DNA of 64,000 bases from an uncultured Lachnospiraceae bacterium (GCA_910579495.1 CAJTVD010000001.1:161968-225967); one strand, 5' to 3'. Counted from the stretch's first letter, positions 43,421 through 52,402 are shown. Made by a program: numbers and translations. Notes: generated by a model from the sequence alone, not told the origin.

Positions 43421-44062
43421 TTATTGTGATATCATTTTAACTATTTTAATTTTATGTGCCTCTATGCCAAATAATGCCTGAATTGCTTCGGTTATATTCC
43501 GGGCGGTCCTGGCGTTGCCGCCTCCCTGGGCGGACACCACCACCCCCTCCACCCTGGGGGAGAGCACCTTCTTCACGTAAGGCATGTCAACGTTCCCCTG
43601 CCCCCTTTGATAGACGGTTTCCCGGTTCTCGCTGGCGTTGGTGGCATTCCTTACGCCTCCTGCGGAATCCGTCTCGGCAGTATCGTTGCGGGTAGTGTTC
43701 ACATCCTTCTCCACCAGGGATTCCCCGGAATCTTCCAGGGTGACCATCACTTTCACCTTCCCCACGCCCTCCATGGTCCCTAACAGCTCTTCCAGGGAAT
43801 CCTCCATCCATCCCGCATAGGCAAACAGATAATCTCCCCCCGTCTCCTGCTCCTGCCCTGCCTGGGCTGTGCTGCCCTCCTGCCCTATTCCCATGATAGC
43901 GCCCGGGCTGTCCCATTGAACGGACTTTGCTTCCTTCTTCCCGTTTTTTTCTTCCACCGGCCAGGCTATCACCAAAAGCAATACCCCCACCAGGGCTATG
44001 ACCAGGAAATTGTCCTTGGTGAACTTTTCCTTTATCTTTTTTATGGCGTCCTTTTGGTGCAT
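43421..44062 (-). CDS. spoIIIAG: Stage III sporulation protein AG
   Basis: A 213-residue membrane protein with one helix at about 20-38 (NFLVIALVGVLLLVIAW). The extracellular domain contains the ring-building motif GKVKVMVTLEDSGESLVEKD and the end YVKKVLSPRVEGVVVSAQGG. It forms part of the feeding-tube channel in the spore septum. ATG 44062 follows GGAGG; the longer frame begins in an unlikely place. 26 bases after AF. Confidence 0.92.
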   Translation of the reverse strand: MHQKDAIKKIKEKFTKDNFLVIALVGVLLLVIAWPVEEKNGKKEAKSVQWDSPGAIMGIGQEGSTAQAGQEQETGGDYLFAYAGWMEDSLEELLGTMEGVGKVKVMVTLEDSGESLVEKDVNTTRNDTAETDSAGGVRNATNASENRETVYQRGQGNVDMPYVKKVLSPRVEGVVVSAQGGGNARTARNITEAIQALFGIEAHKIKIVKMISQ

Positions 44063-44088
44063 ACAAAGCCTCCATCCTGCCCTTTTAT

Positions 44089-44631
44089 TCACTGAAAAAC
44101 AAGGTCAATCCGCCCTGCATCCAGCCCCAGGTGCCCCCCGTACAATTCTTTTAGCCGCTCTTCCTCCGCCGGGCCTGCCACCTTCTCCTCCCCCAATGCC
44201 ACTGGCGCTATAAGGATGCTGCCTTCCTCCTGTGTCTTTTTTTCCGACAGCACGATGACAACTCTTTCCTCCCCTTCCCTCATCCCCTTAATAAAGTCCA
44301 CCCTCACAACATCATACCCGCTATCCCGCTGGGCTAAGCTTTTTTGCAGTTCTTCCCCTATCCCCCTGTAAATATCCTCATAATCATCCGCAAGCTGCAG
44401 CTCCCCCCTGCTCTCCTCCACCGCTCTTTTAAGGGCGTCCACTGTATTTTTGATTTCCTGCCGCTTCCCGTCATCCAGGAAGAAACCGAAAATTGGTTCC
44501 GTGACCTTAAGGATCATCATAATCCCCACCAGTACCCTTACATATTTCATATAAGAATCTCCTGGCACAAAATAAAGGATTGTCTGTGCAATTATCATAA
44601 AAATGCAAATATCCCTGATTGCTGAAATCAT
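44089..44631 (-). CDS. spoIIIAF: Stage III sporulation protein AF
   Basis: A 180-residue protein with two N-terminal helices (DICIFMIIAQTILYFVPG and YVRVLVGIMMILKVTEPIFG) and a soluble domain. ATG 44631 with GGCGGGAT was chosen; the longer open frame contains 68 Arg/Cys/Trp-rich codons that do not match the family. Located 43 bases after AE. Confidence 0.9.
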   Translation of the reverse strand: MISAIRDICIFMIIAQTILYFVPGDSYMKYVRVLVGIMMILKVTEPIFGFFLDDGKRQEIKNTVDALKRAVEESRGELQLADDYEDIYRGIGEELQKSLAQRDSGYDVVRVDFIKGMREGEERVVIVLSEKKTQEEGSILIAPVALGEEKVAGPAEEERLKELYGGHLGLDAGRIDLVFQ

Positions 44632-44674
44632 ATCCCGCCCATCCCTTCCCCTGGCGTAACGCGTACAGTGCCCT

Positions 44675-45838
44675 TCACCAGGACGAAACCGTATAAGACA
44701 CCACCGCCACCACAATAATAAACAGCGCCGTGGCAGTGCACACGCACCGTAAAAGGAGCAGGCAGCCCTTTCCCACCCTGTCCGCACAGGCGGAAATCCT
44801 TTTGTCGCTGACGATACCGGTAACTGCCGCCCCAAGTTTAATGGTTCCCGTAATCACCAGGATTTTCAGCACAGGCACCAGGCAGGCCCCCACCAGCGCC
44901 GCCAGCAGCAAAACCCCCATACTGTTTTTAATAAGCGCAACAGAACCCAGCATCAGCTCCGTCACGCCATCCGCCACGCCCCCAATACCGGGAATGGCTG
45001 AAACCGCCTTGCGCACGGCAGAAAATTTCAGCCGGGAAGCAGCCGGGACAATCACAGCCTGTACCAGGCTTAAGCCTGTGACCGCTCCCATGGACACCTT
45101 CAGGGCAAGGACGGTCCCCTTTTCAATAAAATCCAGCAAAAGGCCCAGCTTCTCTTCTGCCCACAGGCCGTTAAGCAAAGCCAGCAATACATAACTGTAA
45201 ATCAAAGGCAGCAGCGCCACATTTAAAAAGCTCTCCACCAGATAGGCCAGCGCCAGCATCATCTGATAATAGTACAGCGCCGCCGCCGCCCCCTGGGCTG
45301 CCCCCACCGCTACAAAATAGGTGGGGATAAACAGTTTGATAAACAGCACCACGCTCCCTACTGTCTCCCTGGCAATCCCCGCCACAAAAAGGAACACTTT
45401 GGTGAGGGTCACCATTAGAAAAAGGTAGAGAAAATAAAACCCCGCCTGGGCAACCTGCCCCCCTGCAAAAAGGTCTGAAAACTGTTCAAAGAAAGCGGAA
45501 AGCACCCCTAGGACCAAAATAGAGACCAGGATTTTCTTTACCCCTGCAAATTCCCCGGCAAAAGAGTCCTTTACCTGGCCCCACAAAAGCCCGAATGCTT
45601 CCCCGGTTTCCCCTTTCATGATCATGGTAAGAAGCTCCCCGGCATCCACCTGGAAACCGGGAAAAAGGCTGTCCATCCCCTCATTTACCCCGCTCATGTC
45701 ACAGGAGGAAAGCCACTTGTCAATATAGCCAAAACCCTCACTCCCGGCTTCCGGCCCTGCCGCCTGTGCTTCCATTACAGTTGAAAAATAAAGCAGCGCC
45801 GCCACCAGAAAAATCGCCCTTTTCCATCTAATCTCCAT
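44675..45838 (-). CDS. spoIIIAE: Stage III sporulation protein AE
   Basis: A 387-residue polytopic membrane protein with a signal-like start (AIFLVAALLYFSTVMEAQAAG) and about seven helices. It is the largest membrane part of the SpoIIIA complex, related to type-III-secretion export proteins. The start follows GGGGACGGAG. A 79-base GC-rich gap with several short inverted repeats separates it from AD. Confidence 0.93.
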   Translation of the reverse strand: MEIRWKRAIFLVAALLYFSTVMEAQAAGPEAGSEGFGYIDKWLSSCDMSGVNEGMDSLFPGFQVDAGELLTMIMKGETGEAFGLLWGQVKDSFAGEFAGVKKILVSILVLGVLSAFFEQFSDLFAGGQVAQAGFYFLYLFLMVTLTKVFLFVAGIARETVGSVVLFIKLFIPTYFVAVGAAQGAAAALYYYQMMLALAYLVESFLNVALLPLIYSYVLLALLNGLWAEEKLGLLLDFIEKGTVLALKVSMGAVTGLSLVQAVIVPAASRLKFSAVRKAVSAIPGIGGVADGVTELMLGSVALIKNSMGVLLLAALVGACLVPVLKILVITGTIKLGAAVTGIVSDKRISACADRVGKGCLLLLRCVCTATALFIIVVAVVSYTVSSW

Positions 45839-45917
45839 CTCCGTCCCCTACCCTTAAAAACCGCCGCCCCATCCGGCGCAGCACTGCCAAAAGCTGCCCG
45901 GCCAAAACTTAAAGCAC

Positions 45918-46304
45918 CTACCCGGTTATGGCGCTGATATTTTCAATCACTGCCACAAGCACAGGAATCCCCATAAGCAGCACCGACAGCTTCCCGAAAA
46001 TTTCGATCTGACCAGCCACTGCCCCATAGCCCGCGTCCCTGCACAGGGCCGCACAGAACTCGCACACATAGGTGATCCCCACCGCCTTGCACAAAAATCC
46101 CAGGTATTCCCCGCCGCCGCTTATGGAAAGCTGCAGCTCCTTTACCCGTTCAAGAAGGGCACGAAGGCCGCTTACAGAAAAAGTAAAGATCAGAAGGCAG
46201 ATACCTGCCCCCAGGTACAGCCCATATTCCGGGCGGTTGCTGCGGAACTGCAAAGCCAGCATTACCCCTGCCACCCCCAGGAGCCCGATTTTAATTATTT
46301 CCAT
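45918..46304 (-). CDS. spoIIIAD: Stage III sporulation protein AD
   Basis: A 128-residue membrane protein with about four helices (IGLLGVAGVMLALQF at the start and LLMGIPVLVAVIENISAI at the end). Homologous to SpoIIIAC and to export-apparatus proteins. 13 bases after AC. Confidence 0.92.
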   Translation of the reverse strand: MEIIKIGLLGVAGVMLALQFRSNRPEYGLYLGAGICLLIFTFSVSGLRALLERVKELQLSISGGGEYLGFLCKAVGITYVCEFCAALCRDAGYGAVAGQIEIFGKLSVLLMGIPVLVAVIENISAITG

Positions 46305-46317
46305 GCCTGCTCCTTTC

Positions 46318-46512
46318 TCAGAGACTGAACAGATCCTGTATCATTACAAACAGATCGTAAATGTAAGGCAATATCCAGGTAAGCACCAGTATCAGCCCTG
46401 CAAGGCTTATCAGGAAGGCATGTTCTTCCCGTCCGCTGTGCTTTAATATCTGCCCAAGAATCGTAATTAAGATTCCCACCGCCGCAATCTTAAAAATCAG
46501 GTTTATTTCCAT
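46318..46512 (-). CDS. spoIIIAC: Stage III sporulation protein AC
   Basis: A 64-residue protein of two membrane helices (FKIAAVGILITILGQILKH and LISLAGLILVLTWILPYIY). ATG 46512 was chosen from AGGGGTG upstream. Its start lies in copy B of the repeated translation-start element. Confidence 0.92.
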   Translation of the reverse strand: MEINLIFKIAAVGILITILGQILKHSGREEHAFLISLAGLILVLTWILPYIYDLFVMIQDLFSL

Positions 46513-46558
46513 GTTTACACCCCTGCATCCCACAGACCGCCCATGCGGTACTGCGCCT
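46510..46558 (-). repeat. Translation-start repeat, copy B (spoIIIAC)
   Basis: Minus strand GCAGTACCGCA, variable segment, TGTGGGATGC, GGGG and the spoIIIAC ATG. It is less like copies A and C after the G run but keeps both paired arms (CGCA with TGTG via G-U). Confidence 0.55.
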
Positions 46559-46585
46559 ATTCCCTTCCTCCTGGCTGCGCCCCCG

Positions 46586-47101
46586 TTACAGCAGCAGAAT
46601 AGATATCAAAACGCCTGCCGCTATCCCCAGGCTCATTGTCATCTTATTTTTGTTCTTCCTCTCCCTTTCCAGCTCTTCTATACAAGAAGCCGCCTCCCGC
46701 AGGAGTTCATCCAGCGCCCCCGCCTGGGCGTTTTCTTCCATATAACCAAGGCAGGCGGAAAAATCATACACCAGCTTCTTCTCCCGGGGGGAAAGAGGGG
46801 TTGCCCCCAGCCCACTCTCCATCTGCTGCTGCCATACCAGAAGAAGGTTTTCCCCCTCTTCCCAGACTCTCCGGTAAATTTCCCGAAAAGCCCCGGCAAA
46901 GGGTTCCTCCCCCTTCCCGGCTATTTTCAGCAAAGCCTCCAAAACCGTGGCCCTCTGATAGGAAATATAGTATTTCAAATCTTCATAGATCCCCCGTATC
47001 TGCTTCAGCATCCGGACCCGCTCCTGCCTCTCCCTGCAAAGGCTTCCTGCAAAGCCGGTACAGCCAGCCAGCACCAGGGCGCAGCCAATCAGTTTTTCCA
47101 T
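46586..47101 (-). CDS. spoIIIAB: Stage III sporulation protein AB
   Basis: A 171-residue GspF-like membrane protein. It has an N-terminal helix (LIGCALVLAGCTGFAGSL), a helical soluble middle, and a C-terminal helix (MTMSLGIAAGVLISILLL). Overlaps spoIIIAA by 13 bases. Confidence 0.93.
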   Translation of the reverse strand: MEKLIGCALVLAGCTGFAGSLCRERQERVRMLKQIRGIYEDLKYYISYQRATVLEALLKIAGKGEEPFAGAFREIYRRVWEEGENLLLVWQQQMESGLGATPLSPREKKLVYDFSACLGYMEENAQAGALDELLREAASCIEELERERKNKNKMTMSLGIAAGVLISILLL

Positions 47102-48078
47102 AGCCTGCCCCTGTGTACCTGGGCTCCCTCCCTGTTAAGGATCTCCCTGATCTGGCAGACGCCCTGTTCCTTTTCCAGGAAAAGATATCTTTCAAAGCAC
47201 ATTTCCGGTGTGCCTGCAATCACATTCCCCTCCCTCTGCCCGGCCCCTATGCGCCTAGCCACATCTTCCATGGAATTGCCATGCATGGTAGCCGCCACGC
47301 TGCTTCCGCACTGCAGTACCCCAAAAAGGGCTTTCATATCCTCTGCGCTGCCAATTTCATCCACCGCCACCACCGCAGGTGCCATAGAGCGCATAAGAAG
47401 CATCATCCCCTGGGCTTTGGGGCAGCCGTCCAGCACATCCGTCCGGATCCCCACCCGGTTTTGGGGAATCCCCATAAAGCTTCCCGCAATCTCCGAACGC
47501 TCGTCCACCACCCCCACCTGCCTCCCCTCCCCATAGGGATTTCCTTCCGATACCTGCCGCACAATATCCCGGAGCAGGGTAGTTTTTCCGCATCCTGGGG
47601 GGGATACCAGCAGGGTGTTTAAAAAGCGGCCCTTTTCATACAGGTAAGCCATGGCCTCTGTGGCCGCCCCAATCACCTCATGGGAAATCCTGATGTTCAG
47701 GAACCGGATATGGGTAATATTCCTGATGTTGCCGTCTTCATTCAAAACCACCTGCCCGGCCATCCCTATCCTATGCCCCCCGGGTACTGTAAGGAATCCC
47801 TGGCGGATTTCGTTTTCAAAAGCGTACAGGGAGTAACGGCAGATATTTCTCACAATCTCGTCCATTTCCCGTTCTGTCAGATACCAGGCTTCCTGGAGCC
47901 CTGTGCACAAAACCCCTCTGCCAGACAAAAAACGCTCCTCCCCGGAATAATGCAGCCGAACTGGCTGTCCCACCCCCAGCCGGATTTCCTGGAGCTTATC
48001 CGCCCATCCCAGGGCCTGTTCCCAGGTTCTTTTCATATTGTCCGGAAAAATCCGTAAAATTTCTTCCCTCTTTGTCAT
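47089..48078 (-). CDS. spoIIIAA: Stage III sporulation protein AA, ATPase
   Basis: A 329-residue secretion-type ATPase. Walker A is LLVSPPGCGKTTLLRDIVRQ and Walker B VVAVDEIGSAEDM. It should power the SpoIIIA channel from the mother-cell side. ATG 48078 follows AAGGGGTG; a GTG 9 bases upstream is an alternative. First gene of the operon, behind a sigma-E-like promoter. Confidence 0.94.
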   Translation of the reverse strand: MTKREEILRIFPDNMKRTWEQALGWADKLQEIRLGVGQPVRLHYSGEERFLSGRGVLCTGLQEAWYLTEREMDEIVRNICRYSLYAFENEIRQGFLTVPGGHRIGMAGQVVLNEDGNIRNITHIRFLNIRISHEVIGAATEAMAYLYEKGRFLNTLLVSPPGCGKTTLLRDIVRQVSEGNPYGEGRQVGVVDERSEIAGSFMGIPQNRVGIRTDVLDGCPKAQGMMLLMRSMAPAVVAVDEIGSAEDMKALFGVLQCGSSVAATMHGNSMEDVARRIGAGQREGNVIAGTPEMCFERYLFLEKEQGVCQIREILNREGAQVHRGRLWKN

Positions 48079-48097
48079 CACTTTCACCCCTTATCCC

Positions 48098-48126
48098 AAT
48101 ATATGAAACTTTGTCCAGGTTATGAC
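48098..48126 (-). promoter_or_regulatory. Sigma-E-like promoter of the spoIIIA operon
   Basis: Minus strand GTCATAA (48120-48126), 14-base spacer, CATATATT (48098-48105). This is close to the Bacillus sigma-E pattern (GTCATATT and CATACAnT, spacer 13-15). spoIIIAA is a sigma-E gene in Bacillus. The leader would be short, about 12-14 bases. Confidence 0.55.
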
Positions 48127-48178
48127 TGCAAGTTTGCTTCTGCCTCCCCAGCCTCCAAAAAAGGCACCCTTATGGGAC

Positions 48179-48206
48179 AAAAAAAGCGGGCCGATACCCG
48201 CTTTTT
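48179..48206 (-). terminator. Terminator after sulfatase gene
   Basis: Minus strand AAAAAGCGGG / CCCGCTTTTT with a 6-base loop followed by more T. It separates the sulfatase from spoIIIAA. Confidence 0.85.
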
Positions 48207-48230
48207 AGTCCCTGTTTCCTATGTGATGGT

Positions 48231-49724
48231 TTATTTTATGCGCACTGCCTCTTTCATGGGAAGCCCTGTCCTATAATCCAGCTGCCTTGGCTCATATTCC
48301 TCATTTTCCCGCTGCCTGGTATAGCCAGTACTTTCCCAGCTTGCCTGGGGCGCATCCTTCCGCCATGGCCGCCGCTCCCACTGATACCCCCGGTAGGGAT
48401 CCCGGGTCTGGTTCATCCAGGCAAGAAGGCTCCCATGGAGGCGCTTTTTCTCCTCATAGCAGGAACCATCATTGATCCTGTTCTCCATTTCATAAGGGTC
48501 ACTGTCCAAATCATAAAATTCGTCCATATCCTCCAGCAAATGGATTACCAGCTTATAGCGCCCGTCAAAGATTCCCCGCATCATCTGCAGGCCGCCAAAC
48601 CCGTCGTGGTCTATCTCGTATCTGGTAAACTCCGTGACCACATAAGGGTTAATGCGCTCCCCGGGGGCATATACCGCAGGCAGGAGGCTCCCTCCCTCCA
48701 GCAGCTTAGGCACCGGGACACCCATATATTCCAAAATCATTGGGGCCAGGTTAATATGGCTCACCGGCTGTGTATCCACCACCCCTTTAGGGACACCCGG
48801 GCCGCTGACCAAAAGAGGGACCCGTGCAATCTCATTATACATTACCGGCCCTTTTCCATAGAGACAGTGGCTCCCCAGCCCTTCCCCATGGTCGGAAGTA
48901 TAAATAATCATTGCATCCGGTGCCATCTTGTGGATACAGTCCACAATCCTGGATATTTCACTGTCAATATAAGAATTACATCCCAGAAAATCAGGGGCTT
49001 TTATGACAAGGGAATCCCTGTCAGCCAACCGTCCCCTGCCTGCCCATATTCTCTGGTGCTCCGGCTTTCCCTCAAGGGTATCCCATACATTAGGCAGCTT
49101 TGGGAATTCATAGTCCCGGAAAGCGGAAGCATAAGGCTCCGGGCATAAAGAAGGGCCATGGGGTTCGTCAAAGGAAACTGTCAGGAAAAAATCCCCATCC
49201 CCATATTCCTCCAGGAAACGGATTGCCCGGCTGGCACACCGGTGCCCATATGTAAATTCTGCCTCTATCCCCAGGCGGTTGGTTTCCGCTTTTCTGGAAA
49301 GTCTCCTTTCCTCGGGGCTCAGTTCTTCCAGATAGCATTTCATATCATACCAATAGGCAGGGTCCCAGCCGTCAGGGCATCTGCCCAGCCCGAAATAATC
49401 GCCGCCGTCCAGGTGGTATTTGCCAATATAAGCGGTATGGAAGCCATGGTCACTAAGACGCTGCCCGATGGTCTTCACATTATCCCCTAATGGGACGGAG
49501 TTGGCAATGCTCCCGTTAGAGTGCGGGTACGTGCCGGTAAAAATTGCCGAACGGGCCGGCCCGCATACCGGCTGGCAGGAATAGGCATTATCATAGCGGA
49601 TCCCATTTTCTGCTATGGCATCCAGGCATGGCGTGCCCATATCCCTGTTGCCATAGCATCCCAGCATATCCTGCCGTGTGCTGTCTGTCATTAAAAGGAC
49701 GATCTGTTTTTTTCTGTTTTCCAC
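48231..49724 (-). CDS. Type I sulfatase (formylglycine-dependent)
   Basis: The 497-residue hydrolase belongs to the S1 sulfatase family. The modification motif is QPVCGPARSAIFTGTYPHSNG in parts: C-x-P-x-R with Cys at about residue 54, which must be turned into formylglycine by a radical-SAM maturase in anaerobes. Metal residues are in LLMTDSTRQDMLGCYG and YTSDHGEGLG. No signal peptide is seen, so it likely acts inside the cell on small imported sulfated sugars. Start is GTG 49724 with AAGGAG. No maturase gene is nearby, so one elsewhere is needed. Substrate unknown. Confidence 0.9.
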   Translation of the reverse strand: MENRKKQIVLLMTDSTRQDMLGCYGNRDMGTPCLDAIAENGIRYDNAYSCQPVCGPARSAIFTGTYPHSNGSIANSVPLGDNVKTIGQRLSDHGFHTAYIGKYHLDGGDYFGLGRCPDGWDPAYWYDMKCYLEELSPEERRLSRKAETNRLGIEAEFTYGHRCASRAIRFLEEYGDGDFFLTVSFDEPHGPSLCPEPYASAFRDYEFPKLPNVWDTLEGKPEHQRIWAGRGRLADRDSLVIKAPDFLGCNSYIDSEISRIVDCIHKMAPDAMIIYTSDHGEGLGSHCLYGKGPVMYNEIARVPLLVSGPGVPKGVVDTQPVSHINLAPMILEYMGVPVPKLLEGGSLLPAVYAPGERINPYVVTEFTRYEIDHDGFGGLQMMRGIFDGRYKLVIHLLEDMDEFYDLDSDPYEMENRINDGSCYEEKKRLHGSLLAWMNQTRDPYRGYQWERRPWRKDAPQASWESTGYTRQRENEEYEPRQLDYRTGLPMKEAVRIK

Positions 49725-49776
49725 TCTTTTTCTCCTTTTGCATGCATTGTGAATTAAATTTTTTAGGATGCGTATG

Positions 49777-49809
49777 AAAAAACAGGCACAGCCCTGGCCG
49801 TGCCTGTTT
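49777..49809 (-). terminator. Terminator after pnp
   Basis: Minus strand AAACAGGCAC / GTGCCTGTTT stem with a CG-rich loop, then TTTTTT. It lies right after the pnp stop. Confidence 0.85.
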
Positions 49810-49812
49810 CTT

Positions 49813-51903
49813 TTATTTCTGCGCTACATCCTTCATAGAGAAGCTCATTCTGCCCATCTTGTCCTTGCCAAGGCACACTACCGTCACCTTGTCCCCAAGG
49901 GTAAGCACATCCTCCACCCGGTTGATTCTCTCCCTGGCAATCTTGGAGATGTGGACCATCCCCTCCTTGCCCGGCGCGAACTCTATAAATGCGCCAAATT
50001 CCTTGATGCTCACCACGATTCCCTGGAAAATCTGGCCTTCCTGGTAATCTGTTACAATGGTCTTAATATATTCCACAGCCTTGTCCATCATAGGCGCATC
50101 AGTGCCGCAGACAGACACGTTCCCATCGTCTGTAATGTCAATCTTAACGCCGGTACGGGCAATGATCTCATTAATGGTCTTGCCCCTTTGCCCCACCACA
50201 TCGCCAATCTTTTCCGGGTCAATCTGGATGGAAATGATCTTGGGCGCAAATGGCCCTACCTCCGGCCTGGGGGCTGTGATGGCCTTCTTCATGCAGCTAT
50301 CCATAATAAACAGCCTTGCTTCCCGGCATCTTTCGATGGCTCCCTCCACAATAGGCCGTGTAAGGCCGTGGATTTTAATATCCATCTGGATAGCGGTAAT
50401 GCCCTCTGTGGTCCCTGTGACTTTAAAGTCCATATCACCGAAGAAATCCTCCAGCCCCTGGATATCTGTAAGGAGCACAAAATCATCGTCCGTCTCCCCT
50501 GTTACCAGGCCGCAGGAAATGCCTGCCACCATTTTTTTGATGGGTACCCCTGCCGCCATCAGGGACATGCAGGAAGCACAGGTGGAGGCCATGGAGGTGG
50601 AACCGTTGGATTCAAAGGTTTCCGAAACGGTACGGATAGCGTAGGGGAATTCCTCTTCTGAAGGAAGCACAGGGATCAGCGCCCTTTCCGCCAGCGCACC
50701 ATGGCCAATCTCCCTTCTCCCAGGGCCCCTGGAGGGCTTTGTCTCCCCTACCGAGTAGGAAGGGAAGTTATAATGGTGCATATAGCGTTTGCTCACTTCA
50801 TTTTCATCCAGCCCGTCAATCTTCTGCTGCTCGGATAAGGGCGCTAAGGTACACACATTGCAGATCTGTGTCTGTCCCCGGGTAAACATTGCCGAGCCAT
50901 GGACTCTGGGGATAATGTCAACCTCTGCCGCCAGGGGGCGTATCTGGGTGATCTCCCTGCCATCCGGGCGCTTGTGGTCCTTTAAGATCATCTTGCGCAC
51001 TGTCTTCTTTTCGTACTGGTAAACTGCCTCCCCCAAAAGGGCCAGCCATTCCTCGTTATCTGCAAAGGCTTCTTCTAACTTTTCCGTAACCTTCCTGATA
51101 TTCTCTTCGCGTGCCTGCTTCTCGTCAGTGAAAACCGCCTCTTCCATTTCCGCCGGGGACACGATTTCCTTTATCGCCGTAAACAGTTCCTCGGGAACCG
51201 CACAGCTTGTATATTCATGCTTGGGCCTGCCTGCCTCTTCCACAATCTGGTTGATAAAGGCAATAATCGTCTGGTTGATCTCATGGGCTTTGTAAATGGC
51301 CTCGATCATCTTCCTCTCAGGGACTTCATTGGCCCCTGCCTCAATCATGATCACTTTCTCCGAGGTGGAGGCAACGGTCAGGTTCAGGTCCCCGTTCTTC
51401 CACTGTTCCTGGGAAGGGTTTACAACAAATTCCCCGTCAACCATGCCAATCTGCGTCATGGCGCAGGGGCCGTCAAAGGGAATGTCCGAAATACAGGTGG
51501 CGATAGCGGCCCCTAACATTGCCACCAGTTCCGGCCGGCACTCCGGGTCCACGCTCATCACCATATTGTTTAAAGTCACATCGTTTCTGTAGTCCTTGGG
51601 GAACAGCGGGCGCATGGGCCTGTCGATCACGCGGCTTGTTAAAATGGCGTTTTCCGATGCCTTTCCTTCCCTCTTGTTAAAGCCCCCTGGAATCTTTCCT
51701 ACTGCATATAGCTTTTCTTCATATTCCACACTCAGGGGGAAAAAGTCAATTCCTTCCCTGGGCTTGTCCGATGCGGTGGCAGTAGACAGTACGGTGGTAT
51801 CCCCGTAATGCATGAACGCGCATCCGTTGGCCTGCTTGCCCACCCTGCCAATGTCCACGCTAAGAGTTCTGCCTGCAAGCTCCATTTTGAATGTCTTGTA
51901 CAT
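49813..51903 (-). CDS. pnp: Polyribonucleotide nucleotidyltransferase
   Basis: Phosphorolytic 3'-5' RNA exonuclease. The 696 residues hold two RNase PH domains (about 5-225 and 310-535), a KH domain with IGDVVGQRGKTINEIIA and a C-terminal S1 domain with GQIFQGIVVSIKEFGAFIEF. ATG 51903 follows AAGGAG; the open frame extends 21 codons upstream without homology. It follows rpsO and a hairpin terminator (51972-52004), the standard rpsO-pnp pair, so it probably depends on read-through. Confidence 0.97.
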   Translation of the reverse strand: MYKTFKMELAGRTLSVDIGRVGKQANGCAFMHYGDTTVLSTATASDKPREGIDFFPLSVEYEEKLYAVGKIPGGFNKREGKASENAILTSRVIDRPMRPLFPKDYRNDVTLNNMVMSVDPECRPELVAMLGAAIATCISDIPFDGPCAMTQIGMVDGEFVVNPSQEQWKNGDLNLTVASTSEKVIMIEAGANEVPERKMIEAIYKAHEINQTIIAFINQIVEEAGRPKHEYTSCAVPEELFTAIKEIVSPAEMEEAVFTDEKQAREENIRKVTEKLEEAFADNEEWLALLGEAVYQYEKKTVRKMILKDHKRPDGREITQIRPLAAEVDIIPRVHGSAMFTRGQTQICNVCTLAPLSEQQKIDGLDENEVSKRYMHHYNFPSYSVGETKPSRGPGRREIGHGALAERALIPVLPSEEEFPYAIRTVSETFESNGSTSMASTCASCMSLMAAGVPIKKMVAGISCGLVTGETDDDFVLLTDIQGLEDFFGDMDFKVTGTTEGITAIQMDIKIHGLTRPIVEGAIERCREARLFIMDSCMKKAITAPRPEVGPFAPKIISIQIDPEKIGDVVGQRGKTINEIIARTGVKIDITDDGNVSVCGTDAPMMDKAVEYIKTIVTDYQEGQIFQGIVVSIKEFGAFIEFAPGKEGMVHISKIARERINRVEDVLTLGDKVTVVCLGKDKMGRMSFSMKDVAQK

Positions 51904-51971
51904 AGTTCTCTCCTTTTCTCTCTTACCAGCCGCCTTTATTGGATAATTGCCCTGCTCCGGCGGCATAATGA

Positions 51972-52004
51972 TAAAAAGGCGGAGCCGATAATCTGCTCCG
52001 CCTT
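51972..52004 (-). terminator. Terminator between rpsO and pnp
   Basis: Minus strand AAGGCGGAGC / GCTCCGCCTT, 8-base loop, followed by TTT. It is probably partial, setting the ratio of S15 to PNPase mRNA. Confidence 0.8.
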
Positions 52005-52017
52005 AAAACTGCCTTTT

Positions 52018-52284
52018 TTACTTTCTGATTCCCAGTTTTTCAATCAAAGCACGATATCTTTCGATATCTTTTTCCTTAAGATATTTAAGAAGTCCGCGCC
52101 TCTGGCCTACCATCTTAAACATGCCCCTTCTGGAATGGTTATCCTTCGGATGCTGCTTTAAGTGCTCTGTAAGCTCCTGGATTCTCGCTGATAACACTGC
52201 AATCTGTACTTCCGGCGAACCTGTATCGCCCTCGCATCTTGCATGTTCTTTCATGATTGCTGTTTTCTTTTCCTTGGAAATCAT
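52018..52284 (-). CDS. rpsO: 30S ribosomal protein S15
   Basis: The 88-residue protein binds 16S rRNA early in 30S assembly. Family features: [34 protein letters not shown] and [20 protein letters not shown] in pieces. Start follows AAGGAGG. It is transcribed from its own promoter (52374-52402) with a structured leader. Confidence 0.98.
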   Translation of the reverse strand: MISKEKKTAIMKEHARCEGDTGSPEVQIAVLSARIQELTEHLKQHPKDNHSRRGMFKMVGQRRGLLKYLKEKDIERYRALIEKLGIRK

Positions 52285-52286
52285 TG

Positions 52287-52366
52287 TATATCCTCCTTAT
52301 TTTCAAACGCCTGATGCCAAGAACCGGCCGGAGTCTCCCTGGTTCTGAGCAACGGCTAACTTCACA
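52287..52366 (-). promoter_or_regulatory. Structured rpsO leader, possible S15 autoregulatory site
   Basis: About 80 bases lie between the promoter and the rpsO start. They contain a stem AGAACC / GGTTCT enclosing GGGAGACTCC, which can itself fold, upstream of AAGGAGG. S15 represses its own translation in several bacteria through different leader structures; this is a candidate. Confidence 0.4.
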
Positions 52367-52373
52367 TTTCTTT

Positions 52374-52402
52374 ATCATACCACAACTTGTTCGGCCTGTA
52401 AA
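52374..52402 (-). promoter_or_regulatory. rpsO: Sigma-A promoter of rpsO
   Basis: Minus strand TTTACA (52397-52402), 17-base spacer, TATGAT (52374-52379). Close to consensus. Confidence 0.75.

Noticed and set aside
44632..44835. 68-codon N-terminal extension of SpoIIIAF
   Set aside because: It overlaps the end of spoIIIAE, is Arg/Cys/Trp-rich and unlike the family; a ribosome site supports ATG 44631.
45839..45917. The GC-rich gap before spoIIIAE as another copy of the start repeat
   Set aside because: Only fragments (GGCAGTGCTGCGCC) resemble it and the order of the arms is not kept.
46511..47536. A 341-codon plus-strand open frame opposite spoIIIAB/AA
   Set aside because: Antisense to Walker motifs of SpoIIIAA; Pro/Arg/Leu-rich nonsense composition and no ribosome site.
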